A DNA stretch of 64,000 bases from Paenibacillus sp. JJ-223 (GTDB lineage Bacteria; Bacillota; Bacilli; Paenibacillales; Paenibacillaceae), in NCBI RefSeq assembly GCF_927798175.1, contig NZ_CAKMMP010000006.1:62001-126000 (forward strand). The letters run 5' to 3'. Positions 9,287 to 17,692 of this stretch are shown here, piece by piece. The notes below the pieces were generated by a model. That model had not been told where the DNA came from and did not search any database. It saw only the letters and a list, made by a program, of their open reading frames with translations. Within the stretch, counting starts at the first letter, position 1, and each line of letters starts with the position of its first letter. A program made the position numbers and the translations under genes.

Positions 9287-10303
9287 ATGGTCTATGTGGC
9301 AAGCGATGCACGCTACGAAACGATGAAATATAACCGTGTTGGACGTTCGGGTTTGAAGCTGCCGGCCATTTCGCTCGGGCTGTGGCATAATTTCGGCGGA
9401 ATCAACAATGCGGAGAACGGCCGCAACATGATTACCCGGGCGTTTGACCTGGGCATCACCCATTTTGATTTGGCCAACAACTATGGCCCTCCCGCAGGTT
9501 CGGCGGAGCAGATGTTTGGACAGGTGCTGGCCCAGGACCTGAAGTCTTATCGGGATGAACTGGTCATTTCGACCAAAGCGGGGTATTACATGTGGCCAGG
9601 GCCTTACGGCGATTGGGGCTCCCGCAAATATCTGGTATCCAGCCTGGACCAAAGTTTGCGGCGCATGGGCCTGGATTATGTGGATATTTTTTATTCTCAC
9701 CGCTTCGACCCGGACACACCGCTTGAGGAGACGATGGGAGCGCTTGACCATATCGTTCGATCCGGCAAAGCGCTATATGTCGGCATATCGAATTACCCGG
9801 CGGAGAAAACAAGGGAAGCGGCAGAAATTCTCAAAGGGCTCGGAACCCCGCTATTGATTCATCAACCGCGTTATTCCATGCTGGACCGCTGGATCGAGGA
9901 TGGACTGCAGGATGTTCTGGAAGAGTATGGCGCAGGCAGTATCGCATTTTGCCCGCTGGAGCAAGGGGTGCTGACCAACAAATACCTCAACGGGATTCCG
10001 GAGGATTCCCGGGCCAAAGGGCCCTCGGTTTTCCTGAACGAAAACAACATTTCGCCGGAAACGCTGCGCAAGGTCCGCGCGCTGAACCAGATTGCGGCGG
10101 CGCGTGGACAGAGTCTGGCACAGTTCGCGCTGGCATGGGTGCTCCGCAACGGCAAAGTGACGTCCGCATTGATCGGCGCCAGCCGGCCGTCGCAGATCGA
10201 GGAGAATGTCGCGGCGCTCAGCCAGCCCGATTTCTCCGAGGAGGAACTGGAACGGATCGAATCGATCCTGCGGCCGGAGCATGGTGACCGCTCGAAAAAA
10301 TAA
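9287..10303 (+). CDS. Aldo/keto reductase, YghZ/Gpr-like
   Basis: NADPH-dependent oxidoreductase of 338 residues. The start at 9287 follows GAAAGAAGGGA; the longer frame upstream lacks a ribosome binding site. Family features are the LGLWHNFGG start, the catalytic Tyr in NNYGPPAGSAE, Lys in STKAGYYMWPGPYG, and the NADP-binding IGASRPSQIEEN near the C-terminus. The insert YYMWPGPYGDWGSRKYL is typical of the YghZ (L-glyceraldehyde-3-phosphate reductase) subgroup. The subgroup detoxifies L-GAP or methylglyoxal; the role here is inferred. Confidence 0.88.
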   Translation: MVYVASDARYETMKYNRVGRSGLKLPAISLGLWHNFGGINNAENGRNMITRAFDLGITHFDLANNYGPPAGSAEQMFGQVLAQDLKSYRDELVISTKAGYYMWPGPYGDWGSRKYLVSSLDQSLRRMGLDYVDIFYSHRFDPDTPLEETMGALDHIVRSGKALYVGISNYPAEKTREAAEILKGLGTPLLIHQPRYSMLDRWIEDGLQDVLEEYGAGSIAFCPLEQGVLTNKYLNGIPEDSRAKGPSVFLNENNISPETLRKVRALNQIAAARGQSLAQFALAWVLRNGKVTSALIGASRPSQIEENVAALSQPDFSEEELERIESILRPEHGDRSKK

Positions 10304-10351
10304 AGGCGGCACAGTGCTCGCCCTACCGCTTAATGTGAATTTTCAAGAAAA

Positions 10352-10394
10352 AGGTGCAAATTCGGTTGATTCTGAACCGGGATTGCCCTTTTTT
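10352..10394 (+). terminator. Terminator after the aldo/keto reductase gene
   Basis: Arms GGTGCAAATTCGGTT and AACCGGGATTGCC with a 7-base loop, followed by CTTTTTT. It also lies just beyond the convergent araC-type gene. Confidence 0.65.
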
Positions 10395-10402
10395 GCATTC
10401 CT

Positions 10403-11347
10403 TTATTTTTGTAAAGGCATGTCCCTCGAAAGAATGCGTTCCCGGTAGTGGCTCGGCGCTTCGCCGTGAAATCGCTTGAATTGTTTCGAAAAGTAGAGCG
10501 CATCCGGCAATCCAACCGAAGCCGAGACCTGTTCGATGGACAGATCCGGTCGTTCCCGCAGCAGCTGGCGCGATTTGTCGATGCGCAGCTTCAGCAGGTA
10601 CGTCACGGGCGACAAGCCGGTTTCCTGTTTGAAAATGCGGGAAAGATAAGCGCGATTGTACCCCAGGCTGGCCGACATCTGTTCGATGGATACCGGATAT
10701 GCATATTGCGTGGACATATATCGAATCATTTGTTTGACCGTGCGCCGAATGGAGGATTCCCCCGAGATGGGTGTCTCGTCCTGGGCCAGATGATTTTGGG
10801 CTTCGGCGAGGATCATGTACAGCATGCCAAGTGACGTAAAATGAGAGCTCTCCTTCCGCTCGGTGAATGCCGCCTGAATCCTGGCAAGCTGTTCTGCGAC
10901 GCCGCAGGCCGTTCCGGCATGGAAAACGGATTTTTCTGGCCGGAATCCCGCATCATGCGTAAGTTTTGCTGCTTGTTTGCCGGTATAAGCCATCCAGCGG
11001 TACTGCCAAGGATCCCGCTCATCGGACTGGTAACTGACCAACTGGCCGGGATGAATGAGAAAACAGTCGCCTGCGGACAATTCGTAAGTATGAAGCTCGG
11101 TCTGGAAGGTTCCGGTTCCTTTTTCTACATAATGAAGCAGGAAGTAGTCGTATAGCTTGGGGCCAAGCGCATGCCCGGGCAGGGTTTCGCTCGCTCCGGC
11201 AAACAGGACATGCAATGTCCCTTGTTCATGGTACTTCGGATTGGAGGCGACCGAGTAGGTACGGGCACCGCTTTTGACCGAGAATTCCTGTTTCTTGTCA
11301 GCTGCTGCTTCCCGTGCGGGTGGCGGATCATGGTGCTGTTTGGCCAT
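10403..11347 (-). CDS. AraC-family transcriptional regulator, probably of the gal operon
   Basis: A 314-residue one-component regulator. The N-terminal half has the cupin-like AraC sensor pattern (YFLLHYVEKGTGTFQTELHTYELSAGDCFLIHPGQLVSY). The last 100 residues hold two helix-turn-helix motifs ending in the AraC signature (SASVGLPDALYFSKQFKRFHGEAPSHYRE). The ATG at 11347 has AAAAGGAG seven bases upstream; the longer frame lacks one. It is divergent from galKET with a 177-base gap that holds a tandem repeat suited to AraC binding. Control of galactose genes is inferred from this layout. Confidence 0.88.
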   Translation of the reverse strand: MAKQHHDPPPAREAAADKKQEFSVKSGARTYSVASNPKYHEQGTLHVLFAGASETLPGHALGPKLYDYFLLHYVEKGTGTFQTELHTYELSAGDCFLIHPGQLVSYQSDERDPWQYRWMAYTGKQAAKLTHDAGFRPEKSVFHAGTACGVAEQLARIQAAFTERKESSHFTSLGMLYMILAEAQNHLAQDETPISGESSIRRTVKQMIRYMSTQYAYPVSIEQMSASLGYNRAYLSRIFKQETGLSPVTYLLKLRIDKSRQLLRERPDLSIEQVSASVGLPDALYFSKQFKRFHGEAPSHYRERILSRDMPLQK

Positions 11348-11410
11348 CCTGATGCTCCTTTTCATGTCTTTTTCCACTTTGATGATCGTGGCATACTCTT
11401 CTCATTATAG

Positions 11411-11446
11411 ATATAAAGGTCACATTTATCCATATAGATCACACAT
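11411..11446 (+). promoter_or_regulatory. Tandem direct repeat, candidate AraC-type operator
   Basis: ATATAAAGGTCACAT (11411-11425) and ATATAGATCACACAT (11432-11446) agree at 10 of 15 positions and are exactly 21 bp apart. Two same-direction half-sites two helical turns apart is the usual binding mode of AraC activators. The second copy ends 7 bp before the galK -35 box. Confidence 0.6.
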
Positions 11447-11453
11447 GCATTCA

Positions 11454-11482
11454 TTTCGATGGAGATCGCTTTCTTATATAAT
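11454..11482 (+). promoter_or_regulatory. galKET promoter
   Basis: TTTCGA at 11454-11459, a 17-bp spacer and a perfect TATAAT at 11477-11482. The poor -35 box fits a promoter that needs an activator. Confidence 0.65.
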
Positions 11483-11524
11483 GAGCTTAGAAAAACAACA
11501 ACATCGAGATGAGGTGCCGCATCA

Positions 11525-12706
11525 ATGGACATCCAGCAATTGAAACAAAAGTTTATTGAAAGGTATGGAGAGAGCAAAGATGCCATTCGTGTATTCCACT
11601 CTCCGGGGCGCGTGAATCTGATCGGGGAACATATCGATTACAATGGTGGCTACGTTCTCCCGGCAGCGCTGGAATTCGGAACAACATTGATCATCCGGGA
11701 ACGTCAGGACGACAAGCTGCAGCTGGCTTCGACGAATATGGAGTACGAAGGGCTGCTGGAGATTGCAACGATCGGCAAGGCGAAAACGGGAGAGTGGACG
11801 GATTACCCGGTCGGCGTCATGGTTGAACTGCAGGCCAAAGGCGTGAACGTCACCAGAGGATACGATTTTCTCTATCATGGCGAAATTCCGAATGGCGCGG
11901 GCCTCTCGTCCTCGGCTTCCCTCGAAGTGTTGACGGGATTCGCGATCCAGGCGCTGGAAGGGATCGAAAATATCGACACCGTACAGCTTGCCCTTCTTTC
12001 CCAAAAAGCGGAAAATGAATTTGTTGGCGTCAACTGCGGCATCATGGACCAGTTCGCCGTGGCGAACGGAGCCGAGGATCACGCGATTCTGTTGATGTGT
12101 GACACGCTTGAATACAAAAAGGTGCCTTTCCGTACCGGTGCATACAAGCTGATCATCGGCAATACCAACAAGCGCCGCGGTCTGGTGGACTCCGCGTATA
12201 ACGAACGTCGTTCCCAGTGCGAGCAAGCGCTCGCGATTCTGAAGGAGCAGCGGCCGGAGCTCGGCTATCTGGCGCAGCTGACGCCGGAACAATTTGCAGA
12301 GCATGAAGGACACATCACGGACGAAAAGGTAAGACAGCGTGCACGGCACGTCGTTGAAGAAAACGCTCGCGTGCTTGCATCCGTAGAGGCGCTGAGCAAT
12401 AACGACCTTGAGACGTTCGGCCAGCTGATGAACGCATCGCATGAATCGCTGCGCGATCTGTACGAGGTCAGTTGCGAAGAACTGGACGTGATGGTGGAAG
12501 AGGCAAGACGTATTCCGGGCACGCTTGGTGCGCGCATGACGGGCGCAGGATTTGGCGGATGTACAGTATCTTTAGTTCATGAAGATGATGCAGAACGTTT
12601 TGTGAAGGAAGTAGGAGCAGCGTACGAGTCTCGTACCGGACTAAAGGGCGAATTCTACGTTTGCGGTGTAGGCGACGGTGTCAAAGAATTGAAGGAGGCG
12701 AAGTAA
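11525..12706 (+). CDS. galK: Galactokinase
   Basis: Phosphorylates galactose to galactose-1-phosphate with ATP, the first Leloir step. The 393-residue length is standard. GHMP-kinase motifs are present: galactokinase signature GRVNLIGEHIDYNGGYVLP-like near 25-45, the phosphate loop PNGAGLSSSAS, the catalytic Asp in CGIMDQFAVANG, and GARMTGAGFGGC near the C-terminus. First gene of galK-galE-galT; galE follows one base after the stop codon. Confidence 0.97.
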   Translation: MDIQQLKQKFIERYGESKDAIRVFHSPGRVNLIGEHIDYNGGYVLPAALEFGTTLIIRERQDDKLQLASTNMEYEGLLEIATIGKAKTGEWTDYPVGVMVELQAKGVNVTRGYDFLYHGEIPNGAGLSSSASLEVLTGFAIQALEGIENIDTVQLALLSQKAENEFVGVNCGIMDQFAVANGAEDHAILLMCDTLEYKKVPFRTGAYKLIIGNTNKRRGLVDSAYNERRSQCEQALAILKEQRPELGYLAQLTPEQFAEHEGHITDEKVRQRARHVVEENARVLASVEALSNNDLETFGQLMNASHESLRDLYEVSCEELDVMVEEARRIPGTLGARMTGAGFGGCTVSLVHEDDAERFVKEVGAAYESRTGLKGEFYVCGVGDGVKELKEAK

Positions 12707-12707
12707 G

Positions 12708-13697
12708 ATGGCGATTTTGGTAACGGGTGGAGCAGGATATATTGGGTCTCATACAGTGGCGGCTTTGCTTGAGCGTGGAGAAGAAGTGGTTGTGCTTGAC
12801 AACTTGCAGACAGGGCACCGGGAGGCGCTTCTGGGCGGTAAATTGTACGAGGGCGATTTGCGCGACAAAGAACTGCTGGCGAAGCTGTTCGCCGAAAATG
12901 AGATCGATGCGGTCATTCATTTTGCAGCAAACTCCCTGGTTGGCGAAAGCATGCAGAATCCGGTCAAGTACTACGACAATAACGTATTCGGTACGTTGTG
13001 CCTGCTGGAAGCGATGAACGCGGCGAACGTGCGCAAAATCGTCTTCTCGTCCACGGCGGCTACGTATGGCGAGCCGGAGAAGGTGCCGATCGAGGAAAGC
13101 GACCGCACCGAGCCAACGAACGTATATGGCGAAACCAAACTCATGATGGAACGCATGATGGCCTGGTTTGACAAGGTGCAGAATATCAAATACGTGTCCT
13201 TGCGTTACTTTAATGCAGCCGGGGCCCATGAAAGCGGCAAAATCGGGGAGGATCACCAGCCGGAAAGCCATCTGATCCCGCTGGTGCTGCAAACGGCGCT
13301 GAAGCAGCGCTCGCATATCGCGGTGTTTGGCGACGATTATCCGACGGAAGACGGCACTTGCATCCGCGACTATATCCACGTCAGCGATCTGGCCGACGCG
13401 CATCTGCGAGCGGTGGATTATTTGCGCAAGGGCGAGAACAGCAATGTGTTCAACTTGGGGAATGGCCAAGGCTTCTCCGTCAAACAAGTCATCGAAACGG
13501 CGAAAAAAGTAACCGGACTCGACATTCCGGTTGTGCAGGAGCCACGTCGCGCGGGTGACCCGGCTGTGCTGGTTGCGTCGTCCGCCAAAGCCAGATCGGT
13601 ATTGGGATGGAACCCGACACGCTCGAAGCTGGAAGACGTCATTCAGAGCGCATGGGATTGGCATCAGTCTCACCCGCAAGGCTATGGAAACAACTAG
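12708..13697 (+). CDS. galE: UDP-glucose 4-epimerase
   Basis: Interconverts UDP-galactose and UDP-glucose using bound NAD. The 329 residues begin with the Rossmann motif VTGGAGYIGSHT, and have the SSTAATYG strand with catalytic Ser/Thr and the YGETK active-site Tyr-Lys pair. The GGAGGCGAAGTA ribosome binding site lies within the end of galK. The gene also supplies UDP-galactose for cell-surface glycans. Confidence 0.97.
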   Translation: MAILVTGGAGYIGSHTVAALLERGEEVVVLDNLQTGHREALLGGKLYEGDLRDKELLAKLFAENEIDAVIHFAANSLVGESMQNPVKYYDNNVFGTLCLLEAMNAANVRKIVFSSTAATYGEPEKVPIEESDRTEPTNVYGETKLMMERMMAWFDKVQNIKYVSLRYFNAAGAHESGKIGEDHQPESHLIPLVLQTALKQRSHIAVFGDDYPTEDGTCIRDYIHVSDLADAHLRAVDYLRKGENSNVFNLGNGQGFSVKQVIETAKKVTGLDIPVVQEPRRAGDPAVLVASSAKARSVLGWNPTRSKLEDVIQSAWDWHQSHPQGYGNN

Positions 13698-13710
13698 GAG
13701 GCGAAAGGAT

Positions 13711-15309
13711 ATGTCACAGACAACCACTGGAGCAGGCACCACAGAACGGACCCCGGAGCAGCAGGAAGCACTGCATGCCATTGAGCGTCTGGTACTCTTT
13801 GCCCTGCGGAAACGACTGATTGAGGAAGCAGACCGCGATTACGGCCGCAACCTGCTGTTGGAGCAATTCGGTTTTTCCGAGCCTTACGATGGCGTGCTCG
13901 ATGAAACCGTATTGGACGGACCGCAGCCTCTGATCGACACGTTGATCGACTACGGGTTCGAAATCGGGCTGATCCCGGAAAATACCGATACGTATCGCGA
14001 CCTGCTCGACGCCAAGATCATGGGCCACTTGATGGCCAGACCTTCGGAAGTCGTTCGGGCGTTCCGCGAGAAGGCGGAGAGCGAAGGAATTGAGGCGGCG
14101 ACAAGCCAATTCTACGACCTTTCGATCAACTCCAACTATATCCGTATGGACCGAGTTTCCAAAAACGTCTACTGGACGCAAGAGACGCCATACGGCGAGA
14201 TGGAAATTACGATCAACTTGTCCAAACCGGAGAAAAGTCCGAAGGAAATCGCCATGGCGAAATTGCTGCCGCCGCCGGTGTATCCGAAATGTCAGCTGTG
14301 CCGCGAAAACGTCGGCTATGCGGGTCGGGTCAACCATCCGGCGCGCCAGAACCTGCGCATCATTCCGTTGGAGCTTAACGGTGAGCCATGGTTCTTCCAG
14401 TACTCGCCGTACGTGTACTATAACGAGCATTGCATCATTTTCCACCATGATCATGTGCCGATGAAACTGACGAAGGATACCTTGCGCAGATTGCTGGCTT
14501 TCGTTGGCGAGTATTCGCATTATTTCATCGGCTCGAACGCGGATCTGCCGATCGTGGGCGGCTCGATTCTGACGCATGACCACTTCCAGGGAGGGCGGCA
14601 CACGTTTGCCATTCAGAAGGCCAAGGCGGAAGCGGTCTTCCGTCATCCGGACACACCGGGTCTTACCCTTAGTTTGGTGAAATGGCCGATGTCTGTACTT
14701 CGATTGTCTTCCCACGATCCGGCACAGCTGCTGGAGGCGGGAAATGCCGTTTACGAGGCTTGGAAAGGGTACAGCGATCCTTCCGCCGAGGTGGAAGCAT
14801 TCAGCGAAGTGGATGGAGCGCGCGTTCCGCACAATACCGTGACGCCGATTGTACGGCGCAGCGAGAACGGCGGCTACGAGATGGATCTTGTCCTGCGGAA
14901 CAACCGCACGAACGAGGAACATCCGGAAGGCATTTTCCACCCGCACCGCGAGATGCACCATTTGAAAAAGGAAAACATCGGCCTGATCGAAGTTATGGGC
15001 TTGGCGATTTTGCCGGGACGCCTTAAAGAAGAATTGGACGGCATCGCCGAAATCCTTGCCGGCAATAGCGAGCTGGCCGAAGCGGCAAAATCCGAAGAAC
15101 ATGAGCTGAACAAACATCTGCTTTGGACAGAAGAGCTGCAAAGTCGGTTCGGATGCCAGCTGGACAAGGAACAGGCAGTTGCGCTTGTGCAGCAGGAAGT
15201 CGGCCTGAAATTTTCGCAAATTTTGGAGCACGCCGGGGTATACAAACATGATGAGGCTGGCCGTGCGGCCTTCCGCCGGTTCATTGCCAGCATGGGATAC
15301 ACCGAATAG
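13711..15309 (+). CDS. galT: UTP-hexose-1-phosphate uridylyltransferase (Firmicutes-type GalT)
   Basis: Transfers UMP from UDP-glucose to galactose-1-phosphate. The 532-residue protein belongs to the long Bacillota GalT family, distinct from the ~350-residue E. coli enzyme. It has the zinc-like pair CQLC, the HHDHVPMKL stretch and GGSILTHDHFQGGRH, the active-site histidine region of this family. The open frame extends upstream into galE, but AGGAGGCGAAAGG lies just before the ATG at 13711. It is the last gene of the operon, closed by a terminator. Confidence 0.95.
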   Translation: MSQTTTGAGTTERTPEQQEALHAIERLVLFALRKRLIEEADRDYGRNLLLEQFGFSEPYDGVLDETVLDGPQPLIDTLIDYGFEIGLIPENTDTYRDLLDAKIMGHLMARPSEVVRAFREKAESEGIEAATSQFYDLSINSNYIRMDRVSKNVYWTQETPYGEMEITINLSKPEKSPKEIAMAKLLPPPVYPKCQLCRENVGYAGRVNHPARQNLRIIPLELNGEPWFFQYSPYVYYNEHCIIFHHDHVPMKLTKDTLRRLLAFVGEYSHYFIGSNADLPIVGGSILTHDHFQGGRHTFAIQKAKAEAVFRHPDTPGLTLSLVKWPMSVLRLSSHDPAQLLEAGNAVYEAWKGYSDPSAEVEAFSEVDGARVPHNTVTPIVRRSENGGYEMDLVLRNNRTNEEHPEGIFHPHREMHHLKKENIGLIEVMGLAILPGRLKEELDGIAEILAGNSELAEAAKSEEHELNKHLLWTEELQSRFGCQLDKEQAVALVQQEVGLKFSQILEHAGVYKHDEAGRAAFRRFIASMGYTE

Positions 15310-15330
15310 TTTGTTCGTTAAAGAAGGGTT

Positions 15331-15375
15331 GAAGAATGGATCCAGTCTCCCGGGAGGCAGGGTCCATTCTTATTT
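15331..15375 (+). terminator. galT terminator
   Basis: Stem of GAAGAATGGATCC with GGTCCATTCTT and a loop of about 17 bases, followed by ATTTATAT. Apart from this and the adh promoter, I see nothing convincing in 15310-15710. Confidence 0.65.
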
Positions 15376-15635
15376 ATATGCTTCCGCATCGCCTGCGAAA
15401 CCAATTTCAAAACCCGGTGCTCTTCTTCATAGGCAAAACATGGAATTGCGATATTCCGCAATGTATAATGAAAAGGGAATAAAGTGTCATTGCGATTAAG
15501 GTATTCTGATTGGAATCCTTCATAATCCAGTCCGTGAAAGGTCACACTAACGAAGCTGTTTGTGAAGCATGTCTCCATTGAAATTCGTTTAGGACCATAA
15601 AGCAAATTTACGATCGAGCATAGATATATATATAT

Positions 15636-15664
15636 TTGTTTTCATAGATATAGGGTATTATAAT
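15636..15664 (+). promoter_or_regulatory. Promoter of the alcohol dehydrogenase gene
   Basis: TTGTTT (15636-15641), a 17-bp spacer and TATAAT (15659-15664). It is embedded in AT-rich DNA with a TATATATATAT run. Confidence 0.65.
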
Positions 15665-15710
15665 GGGGGTTGCGCTGAAAACATCAAATTCCTCTGGAGG
15701 CGACATAGAT

Positions 15711-16874
15711 ATGAAAACTTTTCAATTTTATAACCCGACCCGCCTGATTTTTGGCAAGGGCCAAGTTGAAACGCTGAAAACCGAAGTTCCGAAGTATGGC
15801 AAACGCGTTCTGCTGGTTTATGGCGGCGGCAGTATCAAACGCAACGGGTTGTACGACCAAGTGATCGGCCTGCTTAACGACATCGGTGCAGAAGTGACCG
15901 AACTGGCTGGCGTTGAACCGAACCCTCGTCTCGCAACCGTGCATAAAGGCGTGGATCTGTGCAAAACGAACGATATCGAACTGATCCTTGCTGTCGGCGG
16001 CGGCAGTGTCATCGACTGTGCCAAAGCGATCGCAGTAGGCGCCAAATACGAAGGGGACATGTGGGATTTTGCAGCACGCAAAGCCGTCGCGAAAGACGCT
16101 CTCCCGCTCGGAACGATTCTGACCATGGCGGCTACCGGATCGGAAATGAACTCGGGTTCCGTCATCACGAATCAGGATACCCAAGAAAAACTGGGATGGG
16201 GCAGCCCGGTTTCTTTCCCTACGTTCTCCATTCTCGACCCGGTGAATACGTATTCGGTGCCTCGTGACCAAACCGTTTACGGCATGGTCGACATGATGTC
16301 CCACGTGCTCGAGCATTATTTCCATCTGGATGAAAACACGCCCGTGCAGCTCGGTTTCTGCGAAACGATTCTGCGCACTGTGATGGATGTGGCCCCTCGC
16401 CTCATCGAAGATCTCGAAAACTATGAACTGCGCGAGACCATTCTGTACTGCGGTACGATGGCTCTCAACGGCGTGCTCAACATGGGCCTTGCAGGCGATT
16501 GGGCGACTCACAATATCGAGCATGCCGTGTCGGCTGTGTACGATATTCCGCATGGCGGCGGTCTGGCGATCCTGTTCCCGCACTGGATGAAGCATAATAT
16601 CGACGTCAAAGTGGATCGCTTCAAACGTTTGGCGGTCAACGTATTCGGCGTGAATCCGGAAGGGAAATCGGACAAGCAGGTTGCCGAGGAAGGCATTGAA
16701 GCTCTTCGTCAATTCTGGACCTCCATCGGAGCGCCTAGCCGTTTGGCCGATTATGATATCGATGACAGCAAAATCGATGTTATGGCTGACAAAGCGATGC
16801 TGTTTGGTCCTTTCGGCAACTTCAAAAAGCTGCAGCGTGAGGATGTTGTATCCATCTACAAGGCATCTCTGTAA
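15711..16874 (+). CDS. Iron-containing alcohol dehydrogenase (butanol dehydrogenase-like)
   Basis: NAD(P)H-dependent reductase/dehydrogenase of 387 residues, similar to YugJ/YugK and BdhA types. Visible are the [12 protein letters not shown] start, the nucleotide-binding [13 protein letters not shown], and the metal-binding histidines in [12 protein letters not shown] and [18 protein letters not shown]. The TGGAGG ribosome binding site lies before the ATG at 15711; the frame upstream is not needed. Likely roles are aldehyde reduction during fermentation or stress. It is monocistronic between its own promoter and terminator. Confidence 0.92.
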   Translation: MKTFQFYNPTRLIFGKGQVETLKTEVPKYGKRVLLVYGGGSIKRNGLYDQVIGLLNDIGAEVTELAGVEPNPRLATVHKGVDLCKTNDIELILAVGGGSVIDCAKAIAVGAKYEGDMWDFAARKAVAKDALPLGTILTMAATGSEMNSGSVITNQDTQEKLGWGSPVSFPTFSILDPVNTYSVPRDQTVYGMVDMMSHVLEHYFHLDENTPVQLGFCETILRTVMDVAPRLIEDLENYELRETILYCGTMALNGVLNMGLAGDWATHNIEHAVSAVYDIPHGGGLAILFPHWMKHNIDVKVDRFKRLAVNVFGVNPEGKSDKQVAEEGIEALRQFWTSIGAPSRLADYDIDDSKIDVMADKAMLFGPFGNFKKLQREDVVSIYKASL

Positions 16875-16905
16875 GCCTATATGGATCGTTTCATTTCAGA
16901 TTTGG

Positions 16906-16945
16906 GCCGTAAGGTTCCCCAGCGGGGAGCTTTACGGCTTTTTTG
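16906..16945 (+). terminator. Terminator of the alcohol dehydrogenase gene
   Basis: GCCGTAAGGTTCCCC pairs with GGGGAGCTTTACGGC around a 3-base loop, followed by TTTTTT. Confidence 0.9.
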
Positions 16946-17004
16946 CATGCTTTGAATGCGATCATGCCCAATAACGGGCGCTCAATACAAAAGAGGGAAG
17001 ATTT

Positions 17005-17032
17005 TGAAACATATCCGGATTTGGTACGTATT
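17005..17032 (+). promoter_or_regulatory. SigW-like (ECF) promoter of yuaF-floT
   Basis: TGAAAC at 17005-17010, a 16-bp spacer and CGTATT at 17027-17032. This is almost exactly the B. subtilis SigW consensus (TGAAAC-N16-CGTA). The B. subtilis yuaF-floT operon is known to be SigW-dependent, so the match is meaningful. Confidence 0.75.
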
Positions 17033-17094
17033 TATTTACATGAGGAAAGTCATCTATCGAAATGGAGTTGCAGCAGAAGAGGGGAGGTAAAGGG

Positions 17095-17625
17095 ATGGAG
17101 TCGATTTATTGGGGGTGTTTGATCGGGGGAGCGATATTTGCGGTCGTCAGCCTGATACTGGGAGATCTGATTGATGGTTTGCTGGATGGTGCTTTCGAGT
17201 TTCCGGGCGTTGATATTTTCAAACCGGTTGTACTGGCTGGTTCCATTACTGCTTTTGGCGGGGCGGGAATCATGCTGACGCGTTACAGCTCGGTAAGTAC
17301 GATGGCCGCCTTGATTCTGGCCCTGTTGATCGGAGTCGCTGCAGCCATGCTGGTGTTCTTTGCTTATATTAAGCCGAGCCGCAACAGTGAGGTGTCCATC
17401 GGTTTCTCCATGCAGGAACTGGCGGGAAAGATCGGCGAGATCACGATTCCCGTGCCGGAAAAGGGTTTCGGGGAAGTCATGATACGCATTGCCTCGGGCA
17501 ATACGATCCATACCGCATCGAGCTTCGAACATCGCCCCATTGCGGCTGGGGCGCGTGTCGTTGTAGTAGACATATCGGATGGCGTGCTGCGTGTGTCCGA
17601 ATGGGAAGAGGATGTACTTAAGTAA
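17095..17625 (+). CDS. yuaF: NfeD-like membrane protein (YuaF-type)
   Basis: 176 residues with four hydrophobic segments at roughly 5-25, 45-65, 70-85 and 90-105, then a soluble C-terminal OB-fold-like domain (GKIGEITIPVPEKGFGEVMIRI...RVVVVDISDGVLRV). This is the NfeD plan; such proteins act with flotillins in the membrane. GGGGAGGTAAAGGG lies before the ATG at 17095, chosen over the one at 17062. floT follows 67 bases later. Confidence 0.85.
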   Translation: MESIYWGCLIGGAIFAVVSLILGDLIDGLLDGAFEFPGVDIFKPVVLAGSITAFGGAGIMLTRYSSVSTMAALILALLIGVAAAMLVFFAYIKPSRNSEVSIGFSMQELAGKIGEITIPVPEKGFGEVMIRIASGNTIHTASSFEHRPIAAGARVVVVDISDGVLRVSEWEEDVLK

Positions 17626-17692
17626 CACAGGGGTTTAGCGCGTATGATGTAGTATTGATTACCATTTACAACGAGAAGGGGAGAGATGTGGA

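Noticed and set aside
13714..15249. 511-codon minus-strand frame opposite galT
   Set aside because: Mirror of the galT codon pattern; no start signals or known motifs.
15318..15605. 95-codon minus-strand open frame in the galT-adh gap
   Set aside because: No ribosome binding site, it covers the galT terminator, and the product resembles no family. Probably a chance frame.
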